From: Fontibacillus puldeungensis
Lineage (GTDB): Bacteria > Bacillota > Bacilli > Paenibacillales > Paenibacillaceae
Length of the DNA: 64,000 nucleotides
Direction: 5' to 3'
Assembly: GCF_042678945.1 (NCBI RefSeq)
Contig: NZ_JBHTLM010000015.1
Coordinates: 49,163 to 113,162, forward strand
Shown one piece after another: positions 33,593-43,107 of this stretch. The notes under the pieces are model-generated. The model was given only the letters and a program-made list of their open reading frames with translations. It was not told the DNA's origin and did no database searches. The stretch's first letter is position 1, and the number at the start of each line of letters is the position of its first letter. The translations under genes and the position numbers were made by a program.

Positions 33593-34666
33593 ATGGCAGT
33601 TGCAGTCAATGACCGGGCGTGTCCATCCAGACAACCTGAACCTTATCCAAAGCAGCCGGTGAACCGGAAAACCGCTTTCTTCTCCTGGATCAAAGGAATA
33701 TGCTTTACATTTATCATTGCTCTGCTTGGTTACGGTCTCGCTTTTGTACCGGGATTCAACCACGTTGGCCAGCTCGCTTGCTCTATTATTTTAGCGGTCC
33801 TGTATCGTCAGGTGTGGGGATACCCTGAACAGATTAGATCAGGCATCGAATTTTCCAGCAAAAAGCTGCTTCGTTTTGCAATCATTCTGTTCGGCTTGAA
33901 GCTGAACATAGACATCGTACTGCACCAGGGCTTGGGACTGCTCCTGCGCGATGCAGTTACGATCATCTTCGCCATAACCGTTACCTTACTTCTTGCCAAG
34001 TGGCTGAAGGCGGACCTCTCCCTATCCTTGCTGCTTGGCATAGGCACCGGCATCTGTGGTGCAGCGGCGATCGCAGCCGTCTCACCCATTCTCAAAGCCA
34101 AGGAAGAGGACACCGCTATGGGCGCAGGGATCATCGCCCTTATCGGCACGATCTTTTCGATCGTTTATACGATTCTCCGGCCGCTACTCCCATTATCCGA
34201 GCTTCAATACGGGATTTGGACGGGTGTGAGCCTCCACGAAATTGCTCATGTAGCGCTCGCAGCAGCACCTGCTGGGCAGGATGCTTTGGCTATAGCCTTG
34301 CTTGCGAAGCTGGGACGCGTTTTTTTGCTGGTTCCGCTCAGCTTTATTTTGCTCTATTTGCAAAACCTTAAGCGCAAACGTTCGGGCGAAGCTAATACGG
34401 GCACGAGGATCGTGTTTCCCTGGTTTTTGGTGGGCTTCATCGCAATGAGCTTTCTAGGCAGCTATATTTTAGGAAAATCCATTATCGTCCCGGCTTGGGC
34501 CATAAACGATATATCGTCCGTCACGACATTTTTTCTAACGATGGCGATGGTCGGGCTCGGCCTGCATGTCAATCTCAAGGAGCTACGCACCAAAGCACTG
34601 CGCCCGCTCATAGCCATGCTCATCACATCATTCCTGCTTTCTGGACTAACACTCGTTTCCCTTTAA
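33593..34666 (+). CDS. YeiH-family putative sulfate/anion exporter
   Basis: The protein has 357 residues from ATG 33593 with GGAGGTGATTTT upstream; the frame continues upstream without support. It has about ten transmembrane segments. Family sequence includes LGYGLAFVPGFNHVGQL, SSKKLLRFAIILFGLKLN, GIGTGICGAAAIAAVSP, VSLHEIAHVALAA and PWFLVGFIAMSFLGSY (UPF0324). The transport role is annotated by similarity only. Probably regulated by the divergent LysR. Confidence 0.83.
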   Translation: MAVAVNDRACPSRQPEPYPKQPVNRKTAFFSWIKGICFTFIIALLGYGLAFVPGFNHVGQLACSIILAVLYRQVWGYPEQIRSGIEFSSKKLLRFAIILFGLKLNIDIVLHQGLGLLLRDAVTIIFAITVTLLLAKWLKADLSLSLLLGIGTGICGAAAIAAVSPILKAKEEDTAMGAGIIALIGTIFSIVYTILRPLLPLSELQYGIWTGVSLHEIAHVALAAAPAGQDALAIALLAKLGRVFLLVPLSFILLYLQNLKRKRSGEANTGTRIVFPWFLVGFIAMSFLGSYILGKSIIVPAWAINDISSVTTFFLTMAMVGLGLHVNLKELRTKALRPLIAMLITSFLLSGLTLVSL

Positions 34667-34789
34667 TGCTTATCTGATCGAATTATTCCCTATGCTAATG
34701 TGCTGCCTGGCTTTGATGCTATCCTTTCTTTCAGAGCCCAGCAAGCTGGGATAAGGGATATTTTGGGCCTTATTTTCTCCGGACATACA

Positions 34790-34840
34790 AAAGGGACTAT
34801 CCCCCGAGCAGTAAAAAATACTACTTGCAGGATAGCCCCA
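34790..34840 (-). terminator. Terminator after the SDR gene
   Basis: Minus strand: GGGGCTATCC/GGATAGTCCC stem with a long A/T-rich loop followed by TTTTG. It lies just past the stop at 34848. Confidence 0.6.
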
Positions 34841-34847
34841 GCCCATT

Positions 34848-35624
34848 CTATTTCTTATTCAGCATCCGATAGCTTAAGCGGTTCGCCAAACGTGGAAACA
34901 TATGATACCACTTGGCGCCCACCCCGGCAATCCACGGAAGATTGATTTCTACTGGACCTTTCTCTACCGCGCGGACCATAGCTCTCGCTACCCGCTCCGG
35001 CTTCATCATAAACCACTTTACGTTGTTCACATACGTCCCGTCCGGATCCGCCACCGCAAAAAAAGGCGTATCGATCGGCCCGGGATTAATCGTCGAAACC
35101 GAAATTCCATATTCCCGCACTTCTTGGCGCAAAGCATCGCTAAATCCGATCACTGCATGTTTGGTGGCACTGTAGGCTGTCGACTTAGCCGTTCCGATCT
35201 TACCGGCGATGGAGGCCACGTTGACGATTCTCCCGGCACGTGCCTTCTTCATGTAAGGAAGCACCGCTTTGGTGCATCTTACCATGCCCATGTAATTCAC
35301 ATTCATCATTTCCGAGAACTCATTTAGCGGCATTTCATCGCAATACTCAAATTTCCCGTAACCGGCATTATTCAGGAGGCAGTCTATCCGCCCAAACTCG
35401 GCAAACACCTGCCTAAAAGCCGCCTCAGTCGAAGCATCGTTCCCGACGTCGAGTGCAAGCAGCTTATGGGGGCCCTTCATTCTTGCTCCAACAGCCTCCA
35501 GCTTGTCCATCGAACGGGCGGCAAGTATAACAGTCGCCCCTTGCTCCGACAGCATCTGGGCCGCCAAAGCACCAATGCCGCTAGAAGCCCCAGTAACGAC
35601 AACAATCTGATTATTCATAGACAT
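34848..35624 (-). CDS. Short-chain dehydrogenase/reductase
   Basis: The protein has 258 residues. It is a classical SDR with TGASSGIGALAA (cofactor loop), NNAGYGKFEYCDE, the catalytic Ser in NVASIAGKIGTAKST, YSATKHAVIGFSDAL (YxxxK) and PGPIDTPFF. It resembles the B. subtilis YqjQ group; the substrate is unknown. No operon partner. Confidence 0.85.
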   Translation of the reverse strand: MSMNNQIVVVTGASSGIGALAAQMLSEQGATVILAARSMDKLEAVGARMKGPHKLLALDVGNDASTEAAFRQVFAEFGRIDCLLNNAGYGKFEYCDEMPLNEFSEMMNVNYMGMVRCTKAVLPYMKKARAGRIVNVASIAGKIGTAKSTAYSATKHAVIGFSDALRQEVREYGISVSTINPGPIDTPFFAVADPDGTYVNNVKWFMMKPERVARAMVRAVEKGPVEINLPWIAGVGAKWYHMFPRLANRLSYRMLNKK

Positions 35625-35664
35625 CGTCTATTCTTCCATCCCTTCAAGCTTCCATGTCCCTATC

Positions 35665-36123
35665 TTAAGAGACCATCACTTGAATGTCCAGTTCGCCGAT
35701 GCCATCCATCAACAGGGGGATGCAAAGCGCAGTACGAGGAGTGATAATTCCGGACGTTTCTGTCTTAATAACCTGTGGAGGCGTAATATCCACCAAAATG
35801 CCTTGATTGGACAAAATCGTACTGGCATTTCCGCTGATCATATTGCCCAGCTCGGAAATCGCACTTTGCCCCATCTCATCCATTTCTGTCAGTATAAATC
35901 CGCCCATCATCGCGGACACGATCCGAAGAGCAACGGTTTCCTCCAAGCCAAAAACAACCATGCCGCTAAAATGTCCTGTCATTCCGATTTGAATCCATAT
36001 CTGATCCTGTATGGGCATTACCTCTCTCACACCCATGCGCCCGGTAGAGGGCGAAACCTGAACAACTTGTTCGATAACCGTGCGCGCGGATTCAAGAAAA
36101 GGATTAATTACTTCTGCTTTCAA
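35665..36123 (-). CDS. cheX: CheX-type chemotaxis phosphatase domain protein
   Basis: The protein has about 152 residues from TTG 36123, which has AAAGGGG about 9 nt upstream; the frame extends to 36162. Family landmarks: LKAEVINPFLESARTVIEQV, SGMVVFGLEETVALRIVSAMMGG, EMDEMGQSAISELGNMISGNA (the E-x2-N signature of CheC/CheX/FliY) and ITPPQVI. CheX dephosphorylates CheY-P. No other chemotaxis gene lies nearby, so its partner is encoded elsewhere. Confidence 0.82.
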   Translation of the reverse strand: MKAEVINPFLESARTVIEQVVQVSPSTGRMGVREVMPIQDQIWIQIGMTGHFSGMVVFGLEETVALRIVSAMMGGFILTEMDEMGQSAISELGNMISGNASTILSNQGILVDITPPQVIKTETSGIITPRTALCIPLLMDGIGELDIQVMVS

Positions 36124-36393
36124 TAATATGCGCCCCTTTTCACTAGGAGAATGCTTTATCAATACAAAAGACCCAACTTTTAGTTAAAACATATTATACT
36201 TTATTCCTACTAATAAGTCATTATAATTTGATTCTAAAGACATAGCGAACATAACATGTCAATGATTGCTCACCGGCGAGTCTTTCGCGAATCATTGATT
36301 TACCTGCAGAATATCACCTATAATTAATAAAATCATACTTTTGCTGCTCTAATTGCAGCTGCGAGAATCGACAAGGAAGAAAGGAGGATTCAG

Positions 36394-37296
36394 GTGAATA
36401 TCAGCCAATTAGAAACATTGATTACGATTTCCAAAACGAAAAGTTTTCGCAAGGCGGGTGAACTCTTGAATTTGACGCAGCCTGCTGTCTCGGCTCAGAT
36501 CAAAAGCCTTGAGGACGAATTTCGGACTGTTTTGGTCGACCGCAATCAGCCAGTAACCCTGACCGACCGCGGACAAGTATTTCTAGAGCAGGCGGAACGG
36601 ATTTTGGATATCGTCGAAGAACTGAAGCAGAAGCTGTCCGATATGGAGCACACTCCGCAGGGGCACATCGTACTTGGAACGACGACTTCAATTGCTATTC
36701 AAATTTTACCGCGGATCTTGTCATACTTTCAGGACCAATTTCCTCTTATTAAGACAACGATTCAATCGATGCCTTCCTGTCTTATTTACCAAAACGTGGA
36801 GCAGGGGCTTGTCGATATCGGAATCGGTTATTTAATTGAGAATAATCCTCAGGTACTCTCTTCCGTTTTGTATTACGATACGTTTGAATTAGTGGTTTCT
36901 CCGCTACATCCTCTGGCCAACGATCCGTCTCCAACTCTTGAGTCGCTGCGGGAAGTTCCGCTTATTATGCTGTCTCCTGATACGGTTGGTCGGCGCTTTG
37001 TCGAGGAAGTCTTCAAGGAGCATGGGATCGAACCGCATATCGTAATGGAGTTATCCAGTAGCGAAGAAGTAAAACGGATGGTGGAAATTAATTTAGGCGC
37101 CGCCATTATTTCAAGGCAGTCGATCTTGCGTGAACTCAAGCAGGGAACATTGCAAATCGTTCCGATTCCTGAGCTAGAGGTAACTCACCCGGTCGGGGTC
37201 ATTTATAAATCGAGCCGTTACATCAACTCTGCAATGCAGCAATTTCTAGGTGATCTCAAGGGAATGCCGGAAACCAAGTTTATCAGCTCGGAATAG
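36394..37296 (+). CDS. LysR-family transcriptional regulator
   Basis: The protein has 300 residues from GTG 36394, with GGAGGATTCAG upstream. The HTH is LITISKTKSFRKAGELLNLTQPAVSAQIKSLEDEF. The effector domain has GTTTSIAIQILPRIL and VDIGIGYLIENNP. It is followed 41 nt later by a PHP-family phosphatase gene, possibly the same transcript. Effector unknown. Confidence 0.87.
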   Translation: MNISQLETLITISKTKSFRKAGELLNLTQPAVSAQIKSLEDEFRTVLVDRNQPVTLTDRGQVFLEQAERILDIVEELKQKLSDMEHTPQGHIVLGTTTSIAIQILPRILSYFQDQFPLIKTTIQSMPSCLIYQNVEQGLVDIGIGYLIENNPQVLSSVLYYDTFELVVSPLHPLANDPSPTLESLREVPLIMLSPDTVGRRFVEEVFKEHGIEPHIVMELSSSEEVKRMVEINLGAAIISRQSILRELKQGTLQIVPIPELEVTHPVGVIYKSSRYINSAMQQFLGDLKGMPETKFISSE

Positions 37297-37337
37297 CGGC
37301 AAACCTAAACCTAGAGAGGAAAGGAGCAGATATCCGT

Positions 37338-38147
37338 ATGAAATTTGACCTTCATACTCATCATTTTCGCTGCGGTCATGCCGACGGAAATATTCGTGAT
37401 TATATCGAAGCCGGGATTACGGCTGGTTTATCGGTTATTGGCATTAGCGACCACACCCCTTATTTCGGACGTTCCGAGGATCGCCCTTTTCCGAAAATTA
37501 CTATGGGTAAACGGGAATTCGCTGGCTACGTTGAGGAAGTGCTGAAGCTTAAGCAAGAATATGAGGGAAAAATCGATGTGCTTCTTGGGATTGAGTCCGA
37601 CTTCTTCCCGGAACATGCCGAAGTATACCGAAAAACACTAAACCAATATCCCTTCGATTATGTCATCGGCTCAGTCCATAGTGTTGGAAAGGTAAGTATC
37701 TTTAACAAAAACCGCTGGAAGAGTTTAAAAGAGTCGGAAAGAATTGCGACCAAGGAAGCATACTACGAGCTGATCCGCGAGTCCGCACGGAGCGGAATGT
37801 TTCAAATTCTTGGGCATATCGACGCGATGAAGGGCAACTACCCGGCCTTCTCCGATATCCCTACCGCGAAAGCCATCGACGATACGCTGCAAACGATCGC
37901 TGATAACGGCGTAGTCATTGAAATTAACACTTCGGGAAAAACAAAGCTCAGTGGTGGATGGTACCCATCCGATGCCATCCTTGAGCGGGCACTGCATTTT
38001 GGCGTTGACGTCACCTTTGGCTCCGATGCCCATACCCCGGAACGTGTCGGCGACGAATGGGATCTCGTTTTAACGCGGCTGAAGGAAATCGGGTTCACCG
38101 AGTGGGTATATTTCAAAAACAAGCAGAAAATTTCCGTTCCGCTTTAA
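37338..38147 (+). CDS. PHP-domain phosphoesterase, histidinol-phosphatase family
   Basis: The protein has 269 residues. Metal-binding PHP motifs run in order: FDLHTHHFRCGHA, ISDHTPYFG, LGIESDFFPE, YVIGSVHSV, ILGHIDAMK, VIEINTSG and TFGSDAHTPERVG. This matches HisJ/HisK histidinol-phosphate phosphatases (last-but-one step of histidine synthesis). No other his gene is nearby, so a different phosphomonoester remains possible. Confidence 0.85.
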   Translation: MKFDLHTHHFRCGHADGNIRDYIEAGITAGLSVIGISDHTPYFGRSEDRPFPKITMGKREFAGYVEEVLKLKQEYEGKIDVLLGIESDFFPEHAEVYRKTLNQYPFDYVIGSVHSVGKVSIFNKNRWKSLKESERIATKEAYYELIRESARSGMFQILGHIDAMKGNYPAFSDIPTAKAIDDTLQTIADNGVVIEINTSGKTKLSGGWYPSDAILERALHFGVDVTFGSDAHTPERVGDEWDLVLTRLKEIGFTEWVYFKNKQKISVPL

Positions 38148-38328
38148 TGCACGAAGTGCTCCCCTTCCTGGGGGCATATCACGGCAAAAAAAGAGAACCC
38201 GAGCAACGTGCACCGAGTTCTTAGAAAAATATATATTCAAAAGGGGGTCATGTAATAAGCATACCCTCTAACTATTAGGTTAAGATCACAGGTATATTTC
38301 ATTTGTGTAACAAATAAATCTGTGATTA

Positions 38329-38892
38329 TTACTCGCCCTTTTCCCATTCTCTCCGGTACAATTTTACGGGAATTTCTTCCCCGTTCAAGCCCTTACTTGC
38401 GGGAAGATGACTGATATAGCACATTCCGCATTTCTGCAGGACATGCTCCGAGGCCGGATTATCGGCGCTGCAGCGAGCCTCAACTTTAGTTAATCCTAAC
38501 GTATCATGTCCAAATTCAAACACAGTTTTCACCGCTTCCGTAGCCAGACCCTGATTCCAGTATAAAGGCGACACCATATAACCTAGACGTGCCTGTCCGC
38601 TGCTTGGCGTCCAGTACTGCAAGGAACAAAGCCCGATTAAATGATGCTCATGTTTATGTTCCAGTACAAAATGCAAATCGCGCAAGCTCCGGTACGCTTC
38701 TTCAAAATAACGATATAGGCGATCGGGAAACAGCAGCTTAGCCGGTCCGACCGCTGTATGCCGAAGCACGGCCGGATCAGTCATGCAGCTGTACAAAGCT
38801 TCGATATCTCCTGGTTCCAGACGGCGCAATATGAGTCGTTCACTTTCCAAAACGGGAAACTGACTTTTCAGCCATTGCTTGATGTCCGCCAT
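38329..38892 (-). CDS. GNAT acetyltransferase (RimJ/RimL type)
   Basis: The protein has 187 residues. It begins with the typical LESERLILRRLEPGDIEALY, then LGYMVSPLYWNQGLATEAVKTVFEFGHDTLGLTKVEARC (acetyl-CoA loop) and NPASEHVLQKCGM. Acetylates an amine, perhaps a protein N-terminus; target unknown. GGGGGGG lies before the ATG. Confidence 0.85.
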   Translation of the reverse strand: MADIKQWLKSQFPVLESERLILRRLEPGDIEALYSCMTDPAVLRHTAVGPAKLLFPDRLYRYFEEAYRSLRDLHFVLEHKHEHHLIGLCSLQYWTPSSGQARLGYMVSPLYWNQGLATEAVKTVFEFGHDTLGLTKVEARCSADNPASEHVLQKCGMCYISHLPASKGLNGEEIPVKLYRREWEKGE

Positions 38893-38919
38893 ATTTCCCC
38901 CCCCTTTTTCCCATTATGC

Positions 38920-39654
38920 TTATTTACTAAGCGATGACGTTTGCATCCTCATAACTACCCCGAACCCATACAGCACTAAATAGTTGAATAGTGTGATCAT
39001 AAATACCCACTTACAAAACGCAAATGCATGCATAAGTTGACCTGGCTCCATAAAATAAGCTATAGTCTCATTCAGCACAAACCGGGGATGCAGCAGGTCC
39101 CAACTGTTCCAACGCATAAATCGGCCCAAATAAATGCCGAAGCTGCTTAATAGCAGCACTAAAATCGAGAAAGCCCAGCCCGCCCAGCTTCCCCAGCGAC
39201 GTTGCACCAAACGATGAACGGAAGCCAGCGATATCATTGCTATCGCCAGGCCGATCAAGGCAGCAAAAAACATCGTAAACAGGTGGTCCCAGAACGCATT
39301 CTCCAGCCAAAAGCGGTTGTTGTCTACAATCTTATATCTGGCAAACGGATGCAGTAGATCCGTGATAATATACGCGGCATTCGGGTAAAAAAACAGCCAG
39401 AGGAGGCCGACGGGAATCGTAATCAGAAGCTTCACGACATTCTGACGAAGCAAGCTAATCAAATCCAAAGCGATCGCCAGCCCTAGAGGGATCCAGGCTA
39501 GGAACGCATTCCAAAGCAGAAATAAATAGGGATGCCCCCCACTTGGTAGCTTGATTTCCATCGCATATTTCATGCCGATAACCGTTCCGGCAAACAAAAC
39601 GATACATACGTATAGCTTTGCCGGATAACCTAATTCTTTAAGCCGCTGCTTCAT
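38920..39654 (-). CDS. DUF1361 membrane protein
   Basis: The protein has 244 residues from ATG 39654 with AGGAGTTGTGGC upstream. It has six to seven hydrophobic segments. DUF1361 features are FLLWNAFLAWIPLGLAIALD, LLWLFFYPNAAYIITDLLHP and FGIYLGRFMRWNSWDLLH. Function unknown; localisation is the cytoplasmic membrane. Confidence 0.82.
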   Translation of the reverse strand: MKQRLKELGYPAKLYVCIVLFAGTVIGMKYAMEIKLPSGGHPYLFLLWNAFLAWIPLGLAIALDLISLLRQNVVKLLITIPVGLLWLFFYPNAAYIITDLLHPFARYKIVDNNRFWLENAFWDHLFTMFFAALIGLAIAMISLASVHRLVQRRWGSWAGWAFSILVLLLSSFGIYLGRFMRWNSWDLLHPRFVLNETIAYFMEPGQLMHAFAFCKWVFMITLFNYLVLYGFGVVMRMQTSSLSK

Positions 39655-39734
39655 GCCACAACTCCTATCGCAGGTATCCTTTAACCTATACACGAATGAC
39701 TGTGACAAATTGTTACGAAGCCGCCATCAACCGG

Positions 39735-40289
39735 CTATTCCATCGCTTCGTTTCTTAGTACCATGTGAATATGGTCCTCCCATATCCCGTTGATAAAGAG
39801 GTATTTTAACGCCAAGCCTTCCTGATAAAAACCGCACTTTTCAACAACCCGGAATGAAGCTTCATTGCGCGGCATAATATTAGCTTCAATTCGGTGAAGC
39901 CCTAATTCGTGAAAGGCGAAATTGGCAACTGTCCGAACTGCCTCCGTCATATACCCGTTATTCCGCTCGTCCTGATCCATTCGATAGCCTAAATGGCATG
40001 ACAAGAAAACCCCGCGTACAATATTGCTTAAGGCGATGGAGCCAATCACCCGCTCCGGATCATCCGCCCGGAATATCCACCATGTGCATAGGTGTCCGTT
40101 TCGGATATTCTTTGATTCCTCCTCAAGCAGCGCCTGTTGGTAGGACAATGTGTAATATTCCGGTTCCTTTATTTTCTCCCATTGCTCCAGAAAGCTCTGA
40201 TTGCGCTGTAAAAAAAGCAAAACAGCATCTGCATCCTCTGCGCCCAGCTCTTTCAAAATTAGCCGTTCGGAGGTTAAAATAGATTTCAT
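39735..40289 (-). CDS. GNAT acetyltransferase (RimJ-like)
   Basis: The protein has 184 residues: ERLILKELGAEDADAVLLFL, then VIGSIALSNI, HLGYRMDQDERNNGYMTEAV (CoA loop) and GLHRIEANIMPRNEASFRVVEKCGF. This is the canonical ribosomal-protein N-acetyltransferase layout. It is probably a general N-terminal acetyltransferase of unknown target, independent of the similar gene at 38329. Confidence 0.86.
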   Translation of the reverse strand: MKSILTSERLILKELGAEDADAVLLFLQRNQSFLEQWEKIKEPEYYTLSYQQALLEEESKNIRNGHLCTWWIFRADDPERVIGSIALSNIVRGVFLSCHLGYRMDQDERNNGYMTEAVRTVANFAFHELGLHRIEANIMPRNEASFRVVEKCGFYQEGLALKYLFINGIWEDHIHMVLRNEAME

Positions 40290-40357
40290 ATAACTTACCT
40301 CAATTCTATGAAAAAATAAAATGATGATCAGTTCAGAAACGGAAGGAGTTCGGATTT

Positions 40358-40690
40358 ATGCAGCCCTTCACAGCCCGAACAATAGATATTATATCCCAGA
40401 TTCCCGAGGGAAAAGTGATGACGTATGGCCAAATCGCTGCCGCAGCCGGCAGCCCCCGCGCCGCTAGGCAAGTCGTCCGCATTCTGCACAGCATGAGCCG
40501 GAAGTACGGACTACCCTGGCACCGCGTAGTAAACAGCAAGGGGGAAATCGCTCTGCAGGATGAAGAAGGCTTCCACCAGCAGCAATGGAGCCTTGAGGCG
40601 GAAAATGTAGTCGTTATGCCTGGCGGACGGATCGATCTCGTCCGCTACCAATTTGAACCAGAGACACCCAGGCATCAAGCGGAACCTTAA
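40358..40690 (+). CDS. Alkyltransferase-like (ATL) DNA repair protein
   Basis: The protein has 110 residues and consists of only the DNA-binding domain of O6-alkylguanine transferases: IPEGKVMTYGQIAAAAGSPRAARQV (HTH) and LHSMSRKYGLPWHRVVNSKGEI. The active-site PCHRV motif reads PWHRV, with Trp in place of the alkyl-accepting Cys. That is the defining feature of ATL proteins, which bind O6-alkylguanine and hand it to nucleotide excision repair. GGAAGGAG precedes the ATG. Confidence 0.9.
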   Translation: MQPFTARTIDIISQIPEGKVMTYGQIAAAAGSPRAARQVVRILHSMSRKYGLPWHRVVNSKGEIALQDEEGFHQQQWSLEAENVVVMPGGRIDLVRYQFEPETPRHQAEP

Positions 40691-40749
40691 ATTTTACTAA
40701 ATACCCACCTGTTTCGCATTCATTCGCAAAAAAAGAAGGGGGTTCAAAA

Positions 40750-41328
40750 CTATACCCCCTGCTTCCATTTTTTCTCCGCGACGTTAGGAACAAAATGCTC
40801 CATAAGTGAGATCAATTCGGAAGGTTCAGCAGATATGTTAATCAGCGACAGATGGCCTTGATTCACAAATCCGGCAGCGATACAGGATTCCACCAGTCCG
40901 ATGAGCGGATCGTAATACCCGTTAATATTAAGCACACCGACCGGCTTTTGATGAATCCCTATCTGCAGCCAGCAGAGCACCTCAAACAGTTCCTCCAGCG
41001 TTCCGAATCCGCCAGGTAGTGCAATGAAACCATCGGCCATCTCGCCCATTTTAGCTTTCCGGGTATGCATATCCTCGACTTCTAAAAACTGCGTTAATCC
41101 TGGGTGGGCCAGCTCTCCGTTCATCAATCCCGTAGGCATGACCCCAATGACCTCACCGCCCGCACTAAGGGCCGCATCCGCCATAGCACCCATGAGTCCG
41201 AATTTCGAACCGCCATATATGATTCGGTATCCTTGCTTGGCCAAGGTACCACCAAGTTGTTCAGCCTTTTTCCGATACTGCTCATCCTCCCCAAAGCGGG
41301 AACCGGCAAATACACATATCGATTTCAT
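40750..41328 (-). CDS. LOG-family nucleotide 5'-monophosphate phosphoribohydrolase
   Basis: The protein has 192 residues: ICVFAGSRFGEDEQYRKKAE, IIYGGSKFGLMGAMADAAL, MHTRKAKMGEMADGFIALPGGFGTLEELFEVL (the PGGxGTxxE catalytic motif) and WLQIGIHQKPVGVLN. This TIGR00730 family cleaves cytokinin or purine 5'-monophosphates to base plus ribose phosphate. The bacterial role is probably nucleotide turnover. Confidence 0.88.
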   Translation of the reverse strand: MKSICVFAGSRFGEDEQYRKKAEQLGGTLAKQGYRIIYGGSKFGLMGAMADAALSAGGEVIGVMPTGLMNGELAHPGLTQFLEVEDMHTRKAKMGEMADGFIALPGGFGTLEELFEVLCWLQIGIHQKPVGVLNINGYYDPLIGLVESCIAAGFVNQGHLSLINISAEPSELISLMEHFVPNVAEKKWKQGV

Positions 41329-41380
41329 CTTTTCACTCTCCCCTCCGTGATTCTCTTCTCCCTAATCGCTCGCAAATATC

Positions 41381-41914
41381 TTACTGTCCCGATTCACCGG
41401 CCACGTTCCAACGATGGCGGTATTTCTCCAGGCGAGGGTGAAGCTGGGAAGGTGATGCCGATAGCAGCAGCCGGACTTTGACGATCCATTCCTCAAAAGA
41501 GGAAAATGAGGCAAATTGGTTAGCCATTTCCGGGGACAGATAGACGAAATGAGGAGCTGGATATTTATCTGCCATATGCCGGAGTGCCGTGTCCATCGGT
41601 GTATATTTTTTTCTCTTCCCTTCCCAGCTTTCAATTGTCACCGCTGACGCTCGCCCTTGCTCGCTTTTCCATTGATGCAGCCGATCCTCCCTCTGATAAA
41701 AGGGACTAGCCCCATTCTTCGAGATTCGTTTGACCGTCTCCTCATGCAGCGGGTAGAGCACAAGCTTGGCAAAAGCCCGATTGGAGGCTTCCTTTGCCGC
41801 CAGGTCCAATTCTTCATCTGATGTGTGCTCAAAAGAATCATAGTAGATCATCGTACCTTTTCGGCTTTCTACCGGCGGTTCATAACCGAAAGGCACTTGG
41901 ATGTTTTGTCTCAC
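41381..41914 (-). CDS. Uncharacterised soluble protein
   Basis: The protein has 177 residues from GTG 41914 with GGAGGAGACAAC upstream. No signal or membrane segment. It is rich in Lys, Glu and aromatic residues (HTSDEELDLAAKEASNRAFAKLVLYPLHEETVKRISK, shown in part). The gene is real by ribosome site and codon use, but I recognise no family. Confidence 0.6.
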   Translation of the reverse strand: MRQNIQVPFGYEPPVESRKGTMIYYDSFEHTSDEELDLAAKEASNRAFAKLVLYPLHEETVKRISKNGASPFYQREDRLHQWKSEQGRASAVTIESWEGKRKKYTPMDTALRHMADKYPAPHFVYLSPEMANQFASFSSFEEWIVKVRLLLSASPSQLHPRLEKYRHRWNVAGESGQ

Positions 41915-41993
41915 GTTGTCTCCTCCATAGATGTGAAATGTAATTGGGATATATGCCTAGGTTTTGCTTTTTTTACGAAAAATAAAGAAGAGA

Positions 41994-42455
41994 TTAGCGA
42001 ATTCCCCGTCCTATAAAGTTTGGAGAAATCGGCGCTAGGCCAAGCTCCCGTGACCACACCGAAAGTTGCCCAATATGGTGGATTTCATGAGCAATGACAT
42101 GCCGTAAAATTTCGCCTGCCGTATACTCCTTTTGATCGGAAGGATTAATGATGCGTGTACCGTCCATCTCGTCAGTCCAGGTAGATAGAAACAGTTCCAC
42201 TTCCCCATGGAATGAGGCGGACAATTCTTTGATTCGTTCCAAGGACATGTACTCCTCAAAGGGCACCGGATCATCCGGCTTCCCTTGAATGATTTGAATC
42301 CAGCTCCATTCCACGTCAATAATATGATACAACGTCCTTAAAATGCTCCCCACGCCGCCGCTTCGCTGCCGCAGCAGCTCTTCAGCAGATATTTGTTCGC
42401 ACCACGCGAACCACTCTTCCCGAATTTGCCAATTGTATTGGAGCATTTTCAGCAT
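41994..42455 (-). CDS. DinB-family protein
   Basis: The protein has about 153 residues from ATG 42455 with AAGGGA upstream. The four-helix DinB/YfiT fold is suggested by MLQYNWQIREEWFAWCEQI, ILRTLYHIIDVEWSWIQII and the late metal histidines in LRHVIAHEIHHIGQLSVW. DinB relatives are metal-dependent thiol transferases or damage-induced proteins. Substrate unknown. Confidence 0.83.
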   Translation of the reverse strand: MLKMLQYNWQIREEWFAWCEQISAEELLRQRSGGVGSILRTLYHIIDVEWSWIQIIQGKPDDPVPFEEYMSLERIKELSASFHGEVELFLSTWTDEMDGTRIINPSDQKEYTAGEILRHVIAHEIHHIGQLSVWSRELGLAPISPNFIGRGIR

Positions 42456-42564
42456 ATGCAAAATCCCTTCTCCCTAAAGGTCTTTTAATTCCCTTAAACT
42501 CTCAGTAACCTGATTTTACCATAAGACAATGTTTTGAATTAAGACATGAAATGTAAAACCTAAG

Positions 42565-43014
42565 TCATTCACCATGATCGTCGCCCTTTGTAATGATCCG
42601 CGAGGGCCATGCTACTCCTATCAATACAGTCAGCCCCACCAAAAAAGGATAAACGACGATCAAACCGAGAATGAGCAGTCCCGCTCCATAATTATCGGAG
42701 TCCACCGGATTCGGATTAGGGAACAACCACCCGAAACCAGCAACAATAGCAATCGCATAAGGAAACCATAGCAGCACCGACCAAAATACGAACGGCCGAG
42801 CTTTCATCCATTTATGAACCAAATAAATACAGCCGCACGCTAAAACCATGGCTATAAATAACGTTCCCCATGATACCATCCGCTCTGTCGCAGAATAGCT
42901 GTACCCAGTCATGGCCTGAACGCGGCCGATATTGGTTATTCCTTCTGTAATGACGACAAAAATAAGAGCATACAAGGCGCTAATCGCGTTGATTTTGCCA
43001 AAACTTTTGAGCAT
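42565..43014 (-). CDS. Small membrane protein, unknown function
   Basis: The protein has 149 residues with four predicted membrane segments (about 10-30, 48-68, 76-98, 108-135) and a short polar tail. No family recognised. The ATG is at 43014; the ribosome site is weak. Confidence 0.55.
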   Translation of the reverse strand: MLKSFGKINAISALYALIFVVITEGITNIGRVQAMTGYSYSATERMVSWGTLFIAMVLACGCIYLVHKWMKARPFVFWSVLLWFPYAIAIVAGFGWLFPNPNPVDSDNYGAGLLILGLIVVYPFLVGLTVLIGVAWPSRIITKGDDHGE

Positions 43015-43044
43015 GTTATACTCTGCACCACCTGGAGAAATTAT

Positions 43045-43078
43045 GAAAACAAAGGAGAAGCCTTGTCGACTTCTCCAT
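43045..43078 (-). terminator. Terminator after the YcdB-like gene
   Basis: Minus strand: GGAGAAG/CTTCTCC stem then TTTGTTTTC, 30 nt past the stop at 43108. Confidence 0.7.
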
Positions 43079-43107
43079 AAATTCGTTATATTGCTAATTC
43101 GTTCCGA

